Assembly (NCBI GenBank): GCA_016219005.1
Contig: JACRCN010000106.1
Coordinates: 26,053-90,052, forward strand
Length of the DNA: 64,000 nucleotides
Reading direction: 5' to 3'
Source of the DNA: Deltaproteobacteria bacterium
GTDB lineage: Bacteria; Desulfobacterota; Desulfobacteria; Desulfobacterales; SpSt-501
Below the pieces are notes generated by a model. The model ran no database searches. It worked only from the letters and a program-made list of their open reading frames with translations, and was not told the origin of the DNA. This document shows, in pieces, positions 16,634-25,562 of this stretch. The position numbers and the translations under genes are program-made. Within the stretch, counting starts at the first letter, position 1; each line of letters opens with the position of its first letter.

Positions 16634-18268
16634 ATGACACATACTATAGGCTGGAAAGGGATTGCCGGAGCGGCATTGCTCCTTCTGGTTTCTTTGTTTA
16701 CGGCCCCACCCACAGGCGCGAACACCGGGTTCACCCATCACGGGGACGTGTTCGGTCCCAACTATGACTTCCACCCGCAACTGACACCACCGCAATTCCC
16801 CGGGATCGTGCAACGATACAGTCCGCCTCCGGGCCCTGACCCGTTGGGCCGCATTCGTTACTGGAACCAAATCATGCTCAACGCCAACGCCCTCGATCAC
16901 ACGCCGGCCGAGGATTCCGTGCCGTTCGGAGAGCAAATCGGCCCCGCACGCACATCCCGGGCCTTCGCGATTGTCCACATCGCCATTTTCGATGCGGTGA
17001 ATGCGATTATGGGCCGATTCGAAAGCTATACCGGCATTGCGCCCGCAGACCGAACCACCTCCCTGGATGCCGCCATCGCAAAAGCGGCTCATGATACGCT
17101 GGCGGCCCTGTACCCGTCGCAAGAAGTGATATTCAATCAACTCTTCGCTGAAGATCTCGAACGGATACCGGACGGGGCCGGGAAAGATGACGGGATCGAT
17201 ACGGGCCGGCGCGCGGCAGAGGCGATCCTCGAGCTCAGAGCCGATGACGGCTCCCCGCATGAGGAGCCGGTGATCGGCGTGGATTACTTTCCCAGCGACG
17301 CACCCGGCAAATGGCAACCCGACCCGATCAGTGAAAGTCCCCTCGCCCTGGGTGCAAATTGGAGCGGGGTATATCCCTTCGCCTTGAAATCAGCCGATCA
17401 GTTCCATGCCCCGCCCCCACCCGGCCTTCGAAGCATCGAATATGCCGCCGCCTTCCGTGAGGTCAAGCGTTTGGGCGGGGACGGTATCGCAACACCCACA
17501 CAACGAACCGTCGACCAGACGATAGCCGGAATCTACTGGAGCTACGATGGCACCCCGGGCTTGGGCACACCGCCACGACTGTATAACCAGATCGCAGTCC
17601 AGATTGCCGAACAAATGGGGTCCGATTTCGCCGAGCTCGCGCGTCTTTTAGCGCTGGTGAATGTGGGGATGGCCGATGGATCGATTGCGTGCTGGCACTC
17701 CAAATATGCGTATGAGTTCTGGCGGCCAGTCACGGCAATATGCCGAGCGAGTGAAGACCGCAACCCCATGACCGTCCCCGACCTCGATTGGAGGCCGATG
17801 GGCGCCCAGGCCAGCAACATAGAGGGACCGGACTTCACGCCGCCCTTCCCGGCTTACACATCCGGCCATGCCGTCCTGGGAGGCGTTCTCTTTCAAATTC
17901 TAAGGAAGTTTTACAAAACCGATCTCATCGCCTTCGCGTTCGTGTCCGATGAACTGAACGGCATCACGCGCGACAACCTCGATCCCGGCATATGCGCCTT
18001 GGCATCGGGTCGACCCGGGGCCACGATACCGGACCGTGATTGCGGCAGGGTGCGGCCAAGGATCCCGCGTAATTTTTCCTCCCTCTCTGAAGCCGAAGAG
18101 GAGAACGGGCAAAGTCGAATTTATCTCGGTATCCACTGGCGTTTTGACAAGACCAAAGGGATTATGCAGGGCCGGCGAGTGGCAGACTACGTGTTCGAAA
18201 ACTCATTCCAACCCGTGCAGATGCCTCACTATTGGCCGCGCTGGCACCATCGAAGAGAAGTGCACTGA
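16634..18268 (+). CDS. Exported vanadium-haloperoxidase-like PAP2 enzyme
   Basis: 544 residues with an N-terminal signal peptide (hydrophobic AALLLLVSLFTA, cleavage near TGA-NTG). The three vanadate/phosphate-binding motifs of the PAP2/vanadium haloperoxidase superfamily are present: K357-x6-R364P (KYAYEFWRP), YTSGH with His412, and SRIYLGIHWRFD with His501. These residues coordinate vanadate and give the axial His in haloperoxidases. The length and motif order fit the vanadium-dependent haloperoxidase branch better than lipid phosphatases, which are shorter and membrane-embedded. ATG 16634 follows GCGGAGG. It would oxidise halides with peroxide outside the cytoplasm, unexpected if the host is a strict anaerobe; phosphatase activity is the alternative. 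Confidence 0.85.
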   Translation: MTHTIGWKGIAGAALLLLVSLFTAPPTGANTGFTHHGDVFGPNYDFHPQLTPPQFPGIVQRYSPPPGPDPLGRIRYWNQIMLNANALDHTPAEDSVPFGEQIGPARTSRAFAIVHIAIFDAVNAIMGRFESYTGIAPADRTTSLDAAIAKAAHDTLAALYPSQEVIFNQLFAEDLERIPDGAGKDDGIDTGRRAAEAILELRADDGSPHEEPVIGVDYFPSDAPGKWQPDPISESPLALGANWSGVYPFALKSADQFHAPPPPGLRSIEYAAAFREVKRLGGDGIATPTQRTVDQTIAGIYWSYDGTPGLGTPPRLYNQIAVQIAEQMGSDFAELARLLALVNVGMADGSIACWHSKYAYEFWRPVTAICRASEDRNPMTVPDLDWRPMGAQASNIEGPDFTPPFPAYTSGHAVLGGVLFQILRKFYKTDLIAFAFVSDELNGITRDNLDPGICALASGRPGATIPDRDCGRVRPRIPRNFSSLSEAEEENGQSRIYLGIHWRFDKTKGIMQGRRVADYVFENSFQPVQMPHYWPRWHHRREVH

Positions 18269-18807
18269 GACACTCGCCTTTCCGTTGTCCGCAGACAAGA
18301 CCTGCCGACGTTGCAGGAGCCTGATAGTCAGGGGCGGCCCTGGTCAAGGTCATCTCTCAGCACCTCCCATGCAGCTTGCAACTGTTTGATCGGCACAATA
18401 ATCCCAAGGCCTGACAGGGGTTGTTCTATTTGAGGGATAGTTTCAGCGTTTTGGGTTTGCCGTCGCGTTCGATCAGAATGGAAAAATCACCGTCTTCCCT
18501 CCGCACAACGAGCCGATGTTCACGACCAAGGCAGTGCGGCGGTAGTTGGAGCACATCGGTTTGAAGGAGCGAGGACAACATGTATCGAACCCAAGGATTG
18601 GTATCACGTAATCTACAGTATAGATGCTCTACTCGGGCCAGATTAGTGCACTCGGATTATAGACCTCTGATAGCGTCCTTGGAAGGGTTCGCCAAGTTGA
18701 AGGAATATGCGGTTGAAGTCTGACGACCTTTCGTGAAGCCTTCGCCTGAAGGCGACGGATTTTCTCCTATTCTCCGAGTGAGCATTAAGATGCTGCCTCT
18801 CTGCCGT
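18269..18807. other. Intergenic stretch, 539 bases, with one ORF remnant
   Basis: No intact gene. A minus-strand open stretch at 18426-18656 looks protein-like and is listed separately. The remainder shows nothing recognised. Confidence 0.5.
18426..18656 (-). pseudogene. C-terminal remnant of an unidentified protein
   Basis: A 76-codon open stretch on the minus strand with no early start codon (first ATG gives 51 residues). Its end, REHRLVVRREDGDFSILI then ERDGKPKTLKLSLK and a stop, has the composition of a real folded C-terminus. The upstream part is closed by a TAA at 18657-18659. The parent family was not recognised. It is probably debris of a deleted gene in the accessory segment. Confidence 0.35.
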
Positions 18808-19548
18808 TTATTTCGGCAATGTCCTCTTGTATGCAAAGGGGAAAAAACCTTCCCTACTCAAATTCTCAATCTTTTCGATGGAATCCTCAAGGTGTTGGAT
18901 CATGATGGCCTTGGCTTTACGTGCGTTCTGTTCCCGGATGGCCTGGACCAGTTTCTCATGCTGGGATACCACAACATCAAACCAGTCGCTGATAGACATG
19001 AAGGTGATGTTGCTGAGATTGGTATTTCTTTCGATCAAAGAGGACAATCCTTCATTGACCCGGTCCATAATAAGGTTATGCGCGGAAGCGATATAAAGAT
19101 TATGGAGCGTGATTTCCCAGTAGGAGCTCTCTTTCTGCCCCGCTTCAGTGTCGCAGTTTCCGGTTTTAAGCTTTTCGACCGAGGTTTCCAGTTTCACCAG
19201 GTCTTCATCGGTTCGACGGTGGGCCCCGAGTTCTGCAGCGGAGACATTCAGTATCCAGCGCATTTCCATCACCTGGGGGAGTAAATCTTCAAGCCAAAAG
19301 GGCATGAACTGAATACTCTCCGTAAAATCAGCCAGGTTCGGTGTTTTTACAAAAATGCCCTGCCGTTCCACGGACTCCAGGATGCCCCATGCCTCCAGGG
19401 TAATAATCGCCTCTCGCAGCAATGAGCGACTTACCCCTAAACTAGCCGCCAGATCCCGCTCAGCCGGAAGCCTGCTGCCCTTGCTGTACATCTTGGTTTT
19501 GATCAGCCCTTTCAGTTTGCCAATGACCTCATCACGTTTTTTATTCAC
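18808..19548 (-). CDS. FadR-subfamily GntR transcription regulator (FCD domain)
   Basis: 246 residues. The N-terminal winged helix-turn-helix has GSRLPAERDLAASLGVSRSLLREAI and the wing LESVERQGIFVKTP; an FCD ligand-binding domain follows (EMRWILNVSAAELGAHR, ASAHNLIMD, SQHEKLVQAIREQNARKAKAIMIQHLEDS, supplying the usual metal-binding acidic/His residues). GTG start with AAAGGA seven bases upstream. It is divergent from the glycyl-radical operon, and three TGGT/ACCA palindromes of the FadR type lie between them. It therefore most likely represses that operon and itself, with a carboxylate ligand as inducer. Confidence 0.92.
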   Translation of the reverse strand: MNKKRDEVIGKLKGLIKTKMYSKGSRLPAERDLAASLGVSRSLLREAIITLEAWGILESVERQGIFVKTPNLADFTESIQFMPFWLEDLLPQVMEMRWILNVSAAELGAHRRTDEDLVKLETSVEKLKTGNCDTEAGQKESSYWEITLHNLYIASAHNLIMDRVNEGLSSLIERNTNLSNITFMSISDWFDVVVSQHEKLVQAIREQNARKAKAIMIQHLEDSIEKIENLSREGFFPFAYKRTLPK

Positions 19549-19641
19549 TTTTTTTCCTTTGACCGGTTTCAGGGCAGAATGGTTGACGGCGTGGGGCGGA
19601 AACTTCCATGAGTCTGGATTTTAGGGTTGTAGTGATATCAT

Positions 19642-19653
19642 CTGGTCGACCAG
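19642..19653. promoter_or_regulatory. FadR-type operator O1 (CTGGTCGACCAG)
   Basis: A perfect 12-base palindrome with TGGT and ACCA half-sites separated by CG, 94 bases upstream of the regulator start. It suits autoregulation by the divergent GntR/FCD protein. Confidence 0.65.
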
Positions 19654-19800
19654 AAGCAAAGTTTGTTCAGATCTTAAAGAACGCTTTAAAAGCCTTCCTC
19701 GAATATGTGCAGTTGAATACATAAAATCTCAAAATATGTTATAGTTATCTCGTTATCCCCCGGTTGTCAAGGAAGGAACGAACAGCGGGATATTTTTTGC

Positions 19801-19828
19801 TTGACAAAGTTTTGAAAAAGAATAAAGA
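19801..19828 (+). promoter_or_regulatory. Candidate promoter of the glycyl-radical operon
   Basis: A perfect TTGACA (19801-19806), then a 16-base spacer and TAAAGA (19823-19828), a poor -10. It lies directly before two FadR-type operators, so a repressor bound there would block the start region. Confidence 0.45.
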
Positions 19829-19832
19829 CTCA

Positions 19833-19854
19833 TGGTAGGACCAATGGTCAACCA
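19833..19854. promoter_or_regulatory. Tandem FadR-type operators O2 and O3
   Basis: TGGT-AGG-ACCA at 19833-19843 and TGGT-CA-ACCA at 19845-19854, one base apart, about 50 bases before the glycyl radical enzyme start. TGGT-N-ACCA is the known half-site arrangement for FadR/PdhR/LldR-type regulators. Together with O1 this gives three like sites in one 354-base divergent region. Confidence 0.7.
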
Positions 19855-19902
19855 CGATTGCCTCCAAAAAGACGGATGGTTTTTACCAAATAGGAGACAG
19901 AA

Positions 19903-22299
19903 ATGGCTAACGGCACCCCTGCCTTTAGAAATATTCGATGTGCTATGAGTGACAGGATCGCTCGGTTGCGTGAGAATCTGCTGCTGGCTCGCCCAGAGGT
20001 CTTTGCGGAAAGAGCGATACTTCTGACCGAAGCCTACCGTGACACTATCGATGACCTACCTGAACTGCAACGGGCCAAGGCGTTGGCCCATGTACTTCAA
20101 AATACCGACATCCGCATCCGACCCGGAGAATTGATCGTCGGGTCCAAGGTTCCTCTGCCCAAAGGTTCCCCGGTGTATCCGGAATTCAATATACAATGGC
20201 TGGAGCAGGAACTTGAGACTCTTGCCGAGCGGAAAGAAACTCCGTTCCATGTATCCGAAGTGACAAAAAAGGAATTAGCCGAAAAGGTTATACCCTATTG
20301 GAAAGGTAAAACGGTTTATGACTATATTCTAAAAGAGGCCCCGCACAAAGCCCTGGCAGCAGCCGGCGAAGGTCTGTTTTTCCATTACTATATCGATCGC
20401 AGCATCGGACATATTTCCGTCAATTATGAAAAAGTCCTGCAGTCGGGCCTTCTGGGGCTTAAGGCCCGGATCAAGGAACAGCAGGATCTGTTGTCCCGGA
20501 CTCAGAAGGATTATCCCCGAAAAAGTGCATTCTACGATGGACTGTTGATCGTCGCCGATGCCGCTATCGAGTTTTCACACCGGTACGCGGACCTGGCGTA
20601 CAAACTAGCTGCCTCATGCGATAATCCGGTCCGGCGCGCGGAAATGGAGCATATTGCAGCAATCTGCCGACGGGTACCGGAATACCCTGCTGAAACCTTT
20701 CATGAAGCGCTCCAGTCGTTCTGGTTTATTCACCTTATCCTGAACCTCGAGAGCAATTCCTATGCGATTTCTCCCGGACGCTTCTGTCAGTATATCTTCC
20801 CCTATTATGAAAACGATGAGAAATCAGGGGTACTTGACGCATCCGGTGCTCAGGAGCTGATCAACTGCCTGTGGATTAAGTTCAATGAGATGACGGTCGT
20901 CAAGGCCGGAGCCACTGCCAAGGCCAGCAACACCTATGTGGACTTTCAAAATCTGAACATCGGGGGGATCACGGCTGACGGGCGTGATGGAACCAACGCG
21001 GTTTCCTACTTCTGCCTTAACGCCCTTGAGGCCTTGAAATTGCCGCAGCCGCAAGTCTCCTGCCTGATCAGCTCTAAAACCGAAAAATCCTTTTTGCTGC
21101 GCGCCGCTGAGGTAATCAGGGGTGGAACAGGCATGCCGGCCATGTTTAACGATGATGTAAAAGTCGTCAGCCTGATGGCTGGCGGAAAGTCCCTGTCCGA
21201 TGCACGCAGGGGAGGGGTCAACGGATGCGTCGAGATTAACGCCCAGGGTTGCGACAACATGGCATCGACCGGATATGTGAATCTGGCCAAGTGTCTGGAA
21301 CTAGCAATGAATGATGGTGTCAGCATGATCAGTGGCAGGCGCCTTGGGCCCCGAACCGGCCGAGTTGAAACCTTTTCTTCGATCGACCAGGTTATGGATG
21401 CGTTTTCGAAACAATTGAAGGCCGCAGTCGCCTTGAAGGTATCATACGATAAAGCAGCCAGAAGAGCCTTCGCACGGTATTGTCCGGTCATTTTCACCTC
21501 ATTGGTCATGGATGACTGTATCGCCAAGGGGCAGGATTTCCACCAGGGTGGTGCACGATACAACGCTCCGATGCTCTGCGGTGTCGGTCTGGGAACCCTT
21601 GCCGATTCCTTAGCGGCCATTAATGAAAACTGCTTTGTGAGAAGAAATTACACCTTGGCACAGGTACGGGAAGCCCTGCTCGACAATTTTGCCTCGCATC
21701 CGCTCATGCGAAGACAGCTGAACAGAAAAAGTCCCAAGTTCGGCAATAACGACGATCGCGCCGATCACTGGGCCGCGCTCGCCGTGACGACGTTTTGCGA
21801 TATCCTGGATACCCATGTGAGCGAGTACGGGGAGTCTTACCGGGCAAACATGATTCCGACAACGACCCATATCCCCCTGGGTCATGATACCGCCGCGACC
21901 GCTGACGGGCGCTTTGCCGGTGCACCATTGTCCGAAGGTGTTTCACCGGTCCAAGGCAAGGATATCAAAGGCCCGACAGGGGTGATTCAATCACTGGCGA
22001 AACTGGATCACGGCCGCACGGCAGGAACCTTGCTGAACATGAAATTCACGCCATCGATTCTGGATAGCGAAGAAAAGCTGGAAAAATTCTCAGAACTGGT
22101 CCGCACCTATTTCGCTCTAGGAGGATATCACATGCAGTTCAATGTGGTTTCCCGCCAGACCCTGATCGATGCTCAACAGAATCCTGAGGCCTATCGCTCC
22201 CTGATCATCCGGGTGGCCGGATACAGTGATTATTTCAATTCATTAAGCAAGAGCGTACAGGATGAAATAATCACGCGTACCACCTTCGGAGAAGCTTGA
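19903..22299 (+). CDS. Glycyl radical enzyme of the eliminase/dehydratase type, substrate unknown
   Basis: 798 residues, a full-length pyruvate-formate-lyase-like enzyme. The active-site thiyl Cys442 lies in NGCVEINAQ with Glu444 two residues on, the Cys-x-Glu arrangement of diol dehydratases, choline, isethionate and hydroxyproline lyases. The radical Gly773 lies in RVAGYSDYF near the C-terminus. After CVE the usual Pro is replaced by Ile, so it may not belong to a characterised subgroup. ATG follows AGGAGA. It shares one base with its activase gene. The TRAP importer, amidohydrolase and 2-hydroxyacid dehydrogenase downstream suggest an imported organic acid is cleaved or dehydrated anaerobically. 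Confidence 0.93.
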   Translation: MANGTPAFRNIRCAMSDRIARLRENLLLARPEVFAERAILLTEAYRDTIDDLPELQRAKALAHVLQNTDIRIRPGELIVGSKVPLPKGSPVYPEFNIQWLEQELETLAERKETPFHVSEVTKKELAEKVIPYWKGKTVYDYILKEAPHKALAAAGEGLFFHYYIDRSIGHISVNYEKVLQSGLLGLKARIKEQQDLLSRTQKDYPRKSAFYDGLLIVADAAIEFSHRYADLAYKLAASCDNPVRRAEMEHIAAICRRVPEYPAETFHEALQSFWFIHLILNLESNSYAISPGRFCQYIFPYYENDEKSGVLDASGAQELINCLWIKFNEMTVVKAGATAKASNTYVDFQNLNIGGITADGRDGTNAVSYFCLNALEALKLPQPQVSCLISSKTEKSFLLRAAEVIRGGTGMPAMFNDDVKVVSLMAGGKSLSDARRGGVNGCVEINAQGCDNMASTGYVNLAKCLELAMNDGVSMISGRRLGPRTGRVETFSSIDQVMDAFSKQLKAAVALKVSYDKAARRAFARYCPVIFTSLVMDDCIAKGQDFHQGGARYNAPMLCGVGLGTLADSLAAINENCFVRRNYTLAQVREALLDNFASHPLMRRQLNRKSPKFGNNDDRADHWAALAVTTFCDILDTHVSEYGESYRANMIPTTTHIPLGHDTAATADGRFAGAPLSEGVSPVQGKDIKGPTGVIQSLAKLDHGRTAGTLLNMKFTPSILDSEEKLEKFSELVRTYFALGGYHMQFNVVSRQTLIDAQQNPEAYRSLIIRVAGYSDYFNSLSKSVQDEIITRTTFGEA

Positions 22300-23228
22300 T
22301 GAAACGTCTGAGCAATGGAGTGATTTTCGATATAGAGCATTACGCCATTCATGACGGCCCCGGCATTCGAACGACAGTTTTTATGAAGGGGTGCCCATTA
22401 AAATGTCGCTGGTGTGCCAACCCGGAGTCCCAAAATACCCAGCCTGAAATCCTATACAACCGGAACCTGTGCACACTGTGCGGGGAATGCGTCCAGGCAT
22501 GCCCGACAGGAAGCATCAGCATTGTGGCTGGACAGCGTCTTCTTGACCGAAGAAGTTGCGATGCCTGCAGCCGCTGCGTTGACGTATGCCAGCAGGATGC
22601 GCTTGAGATTTGTGGGTATTCCCTTGATCTCCAATCTGCCTGGAACAGGATCAGGGATGATCTCATCTTCTGGGATCGATCCGGTGGCGGCGTTACACTG
22701 TCCGGCGGCGAGCCCCTGATGCAACCCGAGTTTACCCTCAAATTTTTGGATTTCTGCCGGCAAAACAAGGTCCATACGGTCGTCGAAACCTGTGGACAGG
22801 TGCCTGAAGAGCACCTCAGATCGATTCTCCCTGTCGTGGATATCGTTCTCTTTGATTACAAGACGGCAAGCCCGGACAAGCATAAACAGCACACGGGCGT
22901 TTCCAATGAACAGATCACCAGAAACCTGATAGCCCTATTGAAAGGCCCCAGCGAAGTTCTTGTGCGGATGCCTCTGGTTCCGGGGATTAATGACAGCATG
23001 GAAGACTTAATGGCCGTGGGGGATCTCCTAAGCCGGACAAGGCCTGGCGCCAAATTTGAGCTGTTGCCCTATCACAGGCTTGGGGAAGGGAAGTATGAGA
23101 AGCTCGGGAGAAATTACATGCTGAAGGAGGTCACCCCTCCGACGCTTGATCTATTGGAGGCAGCCATGGATGTTCTATCCGGCTATGGTCTGAGTCTGAT
23201 CACTCCACGTATAGGAGACCAAAATTGA
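22299..23228 (+). CDS. Glycyl radical enzyme activase (radical SAM)
   Basis: 309 residues. The radical-SAM cluster motif CPLKCRWC has Cys32, Cys36 and Cys39; between it and the barrel lies a ferredoxin-like insert with two Cys sets (CTLCGECVQACP and CDACSRCVDVCQ) for two extra 4Fe-4S clusters, as in activases of choline and glycerol lyases. The glycine-rich SGGEPLMQP motif follows. It installs the Gly radical on the upstream enzyme using S-adenosylmethionine. ATG 22299 overlaps the preceding TGA by one base, so translation is coupled. Confidence 0.95.
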   Translation: MKRLSNGVIFDIEHYAIHDGPGIRTTVFMKGCPLKCRWCANPESQNTQPEILYNRNLCTLCGECVQACPTGSISIVAGQRLLDRRSCDACSRCVDVCQQDALEICGYSLDLQSAWNRIRDDLIFWDRSGGGVTLSGGEPLMQPEFTLKFLDFCRQNKVHTVVETCGQVPEEHLRSILPVVDIVLFDYKTASPDKHKQHTGVSNEQITRNLIALLKGPSEVLVRMPLVPGINDSMEDLMAVGDLLSRTRPGAKFELLPYHRLGEGKYEKLGRNYMLKEVTPPTLDLLEAAMDVLSGYGLSLITPRIGDQN

Positions 23229-24811
23229 AGTGTCTGGTTACAGGTGCACCGGTATATACCATGGATGAACGCTTCGGCATCGTTCAGGCCATAGTTATCG
23301 AAAAAGGTCTCATCGTTGCAGTGGGCAACTTGAGGCGGTTAAGGCAAGACTTCCCGACAGCAAGGCAAGTGGATATCAGTGGAGGTGCGATTATCCCGGC
23401 TTTCAATGATTGCCATGCCCATCTGTTGCTTCTTGGACAGGATCTGACGCGTTGCGATCTGGGCCAGTGTCGCACGAGGGGCCAGGTCCTCTGGGCCTTG
23501 CAGCAATGGATCGGAAAAAAACCTTCCGAGCCGTGGGTAATGGGATGGAATTTCGATGCAGCCCGCTATGAGGAACCCCATCCGTTAACCTGCCGAGATC
23601 TTGACGACGCTTTCAGCTGGCAACCTGTGATTATCTCCGAAAACACCAAACATACACTGGTAGTCAATTCAGCGGCAATGAAGCTCGCCGGAATCAGCGG
23701 GTCGACCCCGAATCCTCCGAGTGGGATTATTGATCGTGATGCAGCGGGAAAACCGACCGGTGTATTTCGCGAGATGGCAGCCATGGAACTGATCGAATCG
23801 ACCCTGCCCGATCCCGGTGAAGCGGGTGTCGTCAACATGCTTCACGCGGCTATGGCCGATCTGGAACAAAAGGGGATACTCGCAGCCAGCGAGGCTTTTG
23901 CCGGCAACTGGTATCCGCTGGAGGCCAAGGTTCGGGCTTACAACCGGGTTCTGGAACAAGGGGGGCCGATTCGGGTAACACTGATGCCGGAGTTTCTTGC
24001 AGCAGAACGGGCCGGTTGGCTCGAACCGGGGGCCCTCTTCGATATGCCCTTGCACCCCGACCTGCGTCTCGGCCCCCTGAAACTGATGGCCGACGGCGCC
24101 ATTTCGGCAAGAACCGCAGCACTTTGTAAACCTTATGAGAATTCAGATGCGAAGGGATATCTGGCGCTCGACCGGGAGGAATTGGAACGGCGTCTGCTTC
24201 GTGCCCAGCGAGCAGGAATGCCCACTGCCACCCATGCCATCGGTGACCGCGCAATCAAAATCACGCTGGAGGTGATCGAGAAAGTCCAAACCGCTTGTCC
24301 CAAAGCTCATCTTCACCATCGCATCGAACACGCAATTCTTATGGATGCCCTGTTGTGTGGTCGTCTGGCAGCCGCCGGCATAATGGTTGCCGCCCAGCCG
24401 CAGCTCCTGCTGGAGATGGGAGACACCCATTACGCGGCTCTGGGCGAAAGAAGTCTGCATGAAAAACCTTATCGCTCCCTGTTACAAGCCGGTGTCAGAC
24501 TCGGCTTCGGTTCCGATCTGCCGGTTGTAAGCGGCGATCCCATCCTCGGCTGGAGAACGGCTGTGGATCGAAAGACACGGTCCGGAAGGCAACTGGGGCC
24601 GGGTGAAGCCTTGAGTTCTTTAGAGGCCCTTCGCTGTTACACTTGCGGTAGCGCCGATGTCGGCGGGGATTTCGCCCTGGGGAGACTGGTGCCCGGACAA
24701 CAGGCGCGCTTTGCAGTTTTAAATCACCGTCCTGAGCTAATCCTGGAAGAGGATATCAGGGTTACCGGAGTGAGCAGCCGGATCGTGAGCGATGGAATGG
24801 GGCCTGGGTGA
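23225..24811 (+). CDS. Amidohydrolase family 3 (YtcJ/NfdA-like) metal hydrolase
   Basis: 528 residues. Metal-site and catalytic motifs of the family are visible: DCHAHLLLLG near residue 60, KLMADGAISART, ATHAIGDRA, HRIEHAIL and GSDLPVVSGDP. Such enzymes hydrolyse amide, imide or formamide bonds; the true substrate is unknown. TTG start overlapping the activase stop, with AGGAGA seven bases upstream. No signal peptide, so cytoplasmic. Its place between activase and transporter suggests that the substrate or product of the radical reaction carries an amide-type bond, which is unusual for known glycyl-radical pathways. Confidence 0.85.
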   Translation: MKCLVTGAPVYTMDERFGIVQAIVIEKGLIVAVGNLRRLRQDFPTARQVDISGGAIIPAFNDCHAHLLLLGQDLTRCDLGQCRTRGQVLWALQQWIGKKPSEPWVMGWNFDAARYEEPHPLTCRDLDDAFSWQPVIISENTKHTLVVNSAAMKLAGISGSTPNPPSGIIDRDAAGKPTGVFREMAAMELIESTLPDPGEAGVVNMLHAAMADLEQKGILAASEAFAGNWYPLEAKVRAYNRVLEQGGPIRVTLMPEFLAAERAGWLEPGALFDMPLHPDLRLGPLKLMADGAISARTAALCKPYENSDAKGYLALDREELERRLLRAQRAGMPTATHAIGDRAIKITLEVIEKVQTACPKAHLHHRIEHAILMDALLCGRLAAAGIMVAAQPQLLLEMGDTHYAALGERSLHEKPYRSLLQAGVRLGFGSDLPVVSGDPILGWRTAVDRKTRSGRQLGPGEALSSLEALRCYTCGSADVGGDFALGRLVPGQQARFAVLNHRPELILEEDIRVTGVSSRIVSDGMGPG

Positions 24812-25043
24812 TCTGTTATCCGGAAATTCGCGGGCAAGGGAAAGCGGGAAATGCTGTTACTGAACGGCAGCCACCTGCTAAACAAACAGGACCCAGTCTT
24901 GACAGACCTGGAAATGACCATTTTTCAAGTCTGTGGGGATGGCGCTTTTCGACCTCATGGCTGCGGAATACATCTGTGAGAATGCCGGCGTGAGGGGGTT
25001 TGGGAAACACCTTAACCTTTAAGCAGGGATCGGAAAATAAACA

Positions 25044-25562
25044 ATGCTGTCCAAAACAATGAAAGGGTTTTGCGAATTCACCGAAGGGATCAATCGTGTG
25101 GTTAGTTGGCTGGTGGTGGTCCTGTTGGTGCTTCTGGTCGGCATTGTCTCGGTTAGTGTTTTTTACCGGTATGCCCTGAATGATTCTATCACATGGTCTT
25201 CGGAGGCGGCCCGGTATCTGTGTATCTGGATCGGTTTCCTTGCCGCGTCTGTGGCCATGCGCCGGCAAATGCATATCGGGCTGACGATATTAATAGACCG
25301 CCTGGGTTACAAGGAAAGACGAGTGATTGGCATTCTCTCCCATGCAGCTGTATCCGTGTTTCTTGTCTTCGTCAGTTGGCTGGGATTTCGATTGGCTGCC
25401 AGACAGATGCTGCAGATCTCTCCGGCGTTGATGCTGCCCATGGGCGTCGCATATCTGGCTATACCGGTTTCGGCGGTGCTGATGGGCATTCAGTCGCTGT
25501 CCCTGATGATCACTATGCTTTTCAAGATCCATGAAAGTCAGAGGGAGTGTGACCTATGCTGA
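25044..25562 (+). CDS. dctQ: TRAP transporter small membrane subunit (DctQ type)
   Basis: 172 residues with four hydrophobic segments (about 20-42, 55-73, 92-115, 130-153) and the family stretch FYRYALNDSITWSSEAARYLCIW. It forms the membrane complex with the large DctM-type subunit, whose gene overlaps its end by seven bases. The preceding 232 bases after the amidohydrolase gene hold no recognised gene. A ribosome binding site before ATG 25044 is weak (GGA). Confidence 0.92.
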   Translation: MLSKTMKGFCEFTEGINRVVSWLVVVLLVLLVGIVSVSVFYRYALNDSITWSSEAARYLCIWIGFLAASVAMRRQMHIGLTILIDRLGYKERRVIGILSHAAVSVFLVFVSWLGFRLAARQMLQISPALMLPMGVAYLAIPVSAVLMGIQSLSLMITMLFKIHESQRECDLC

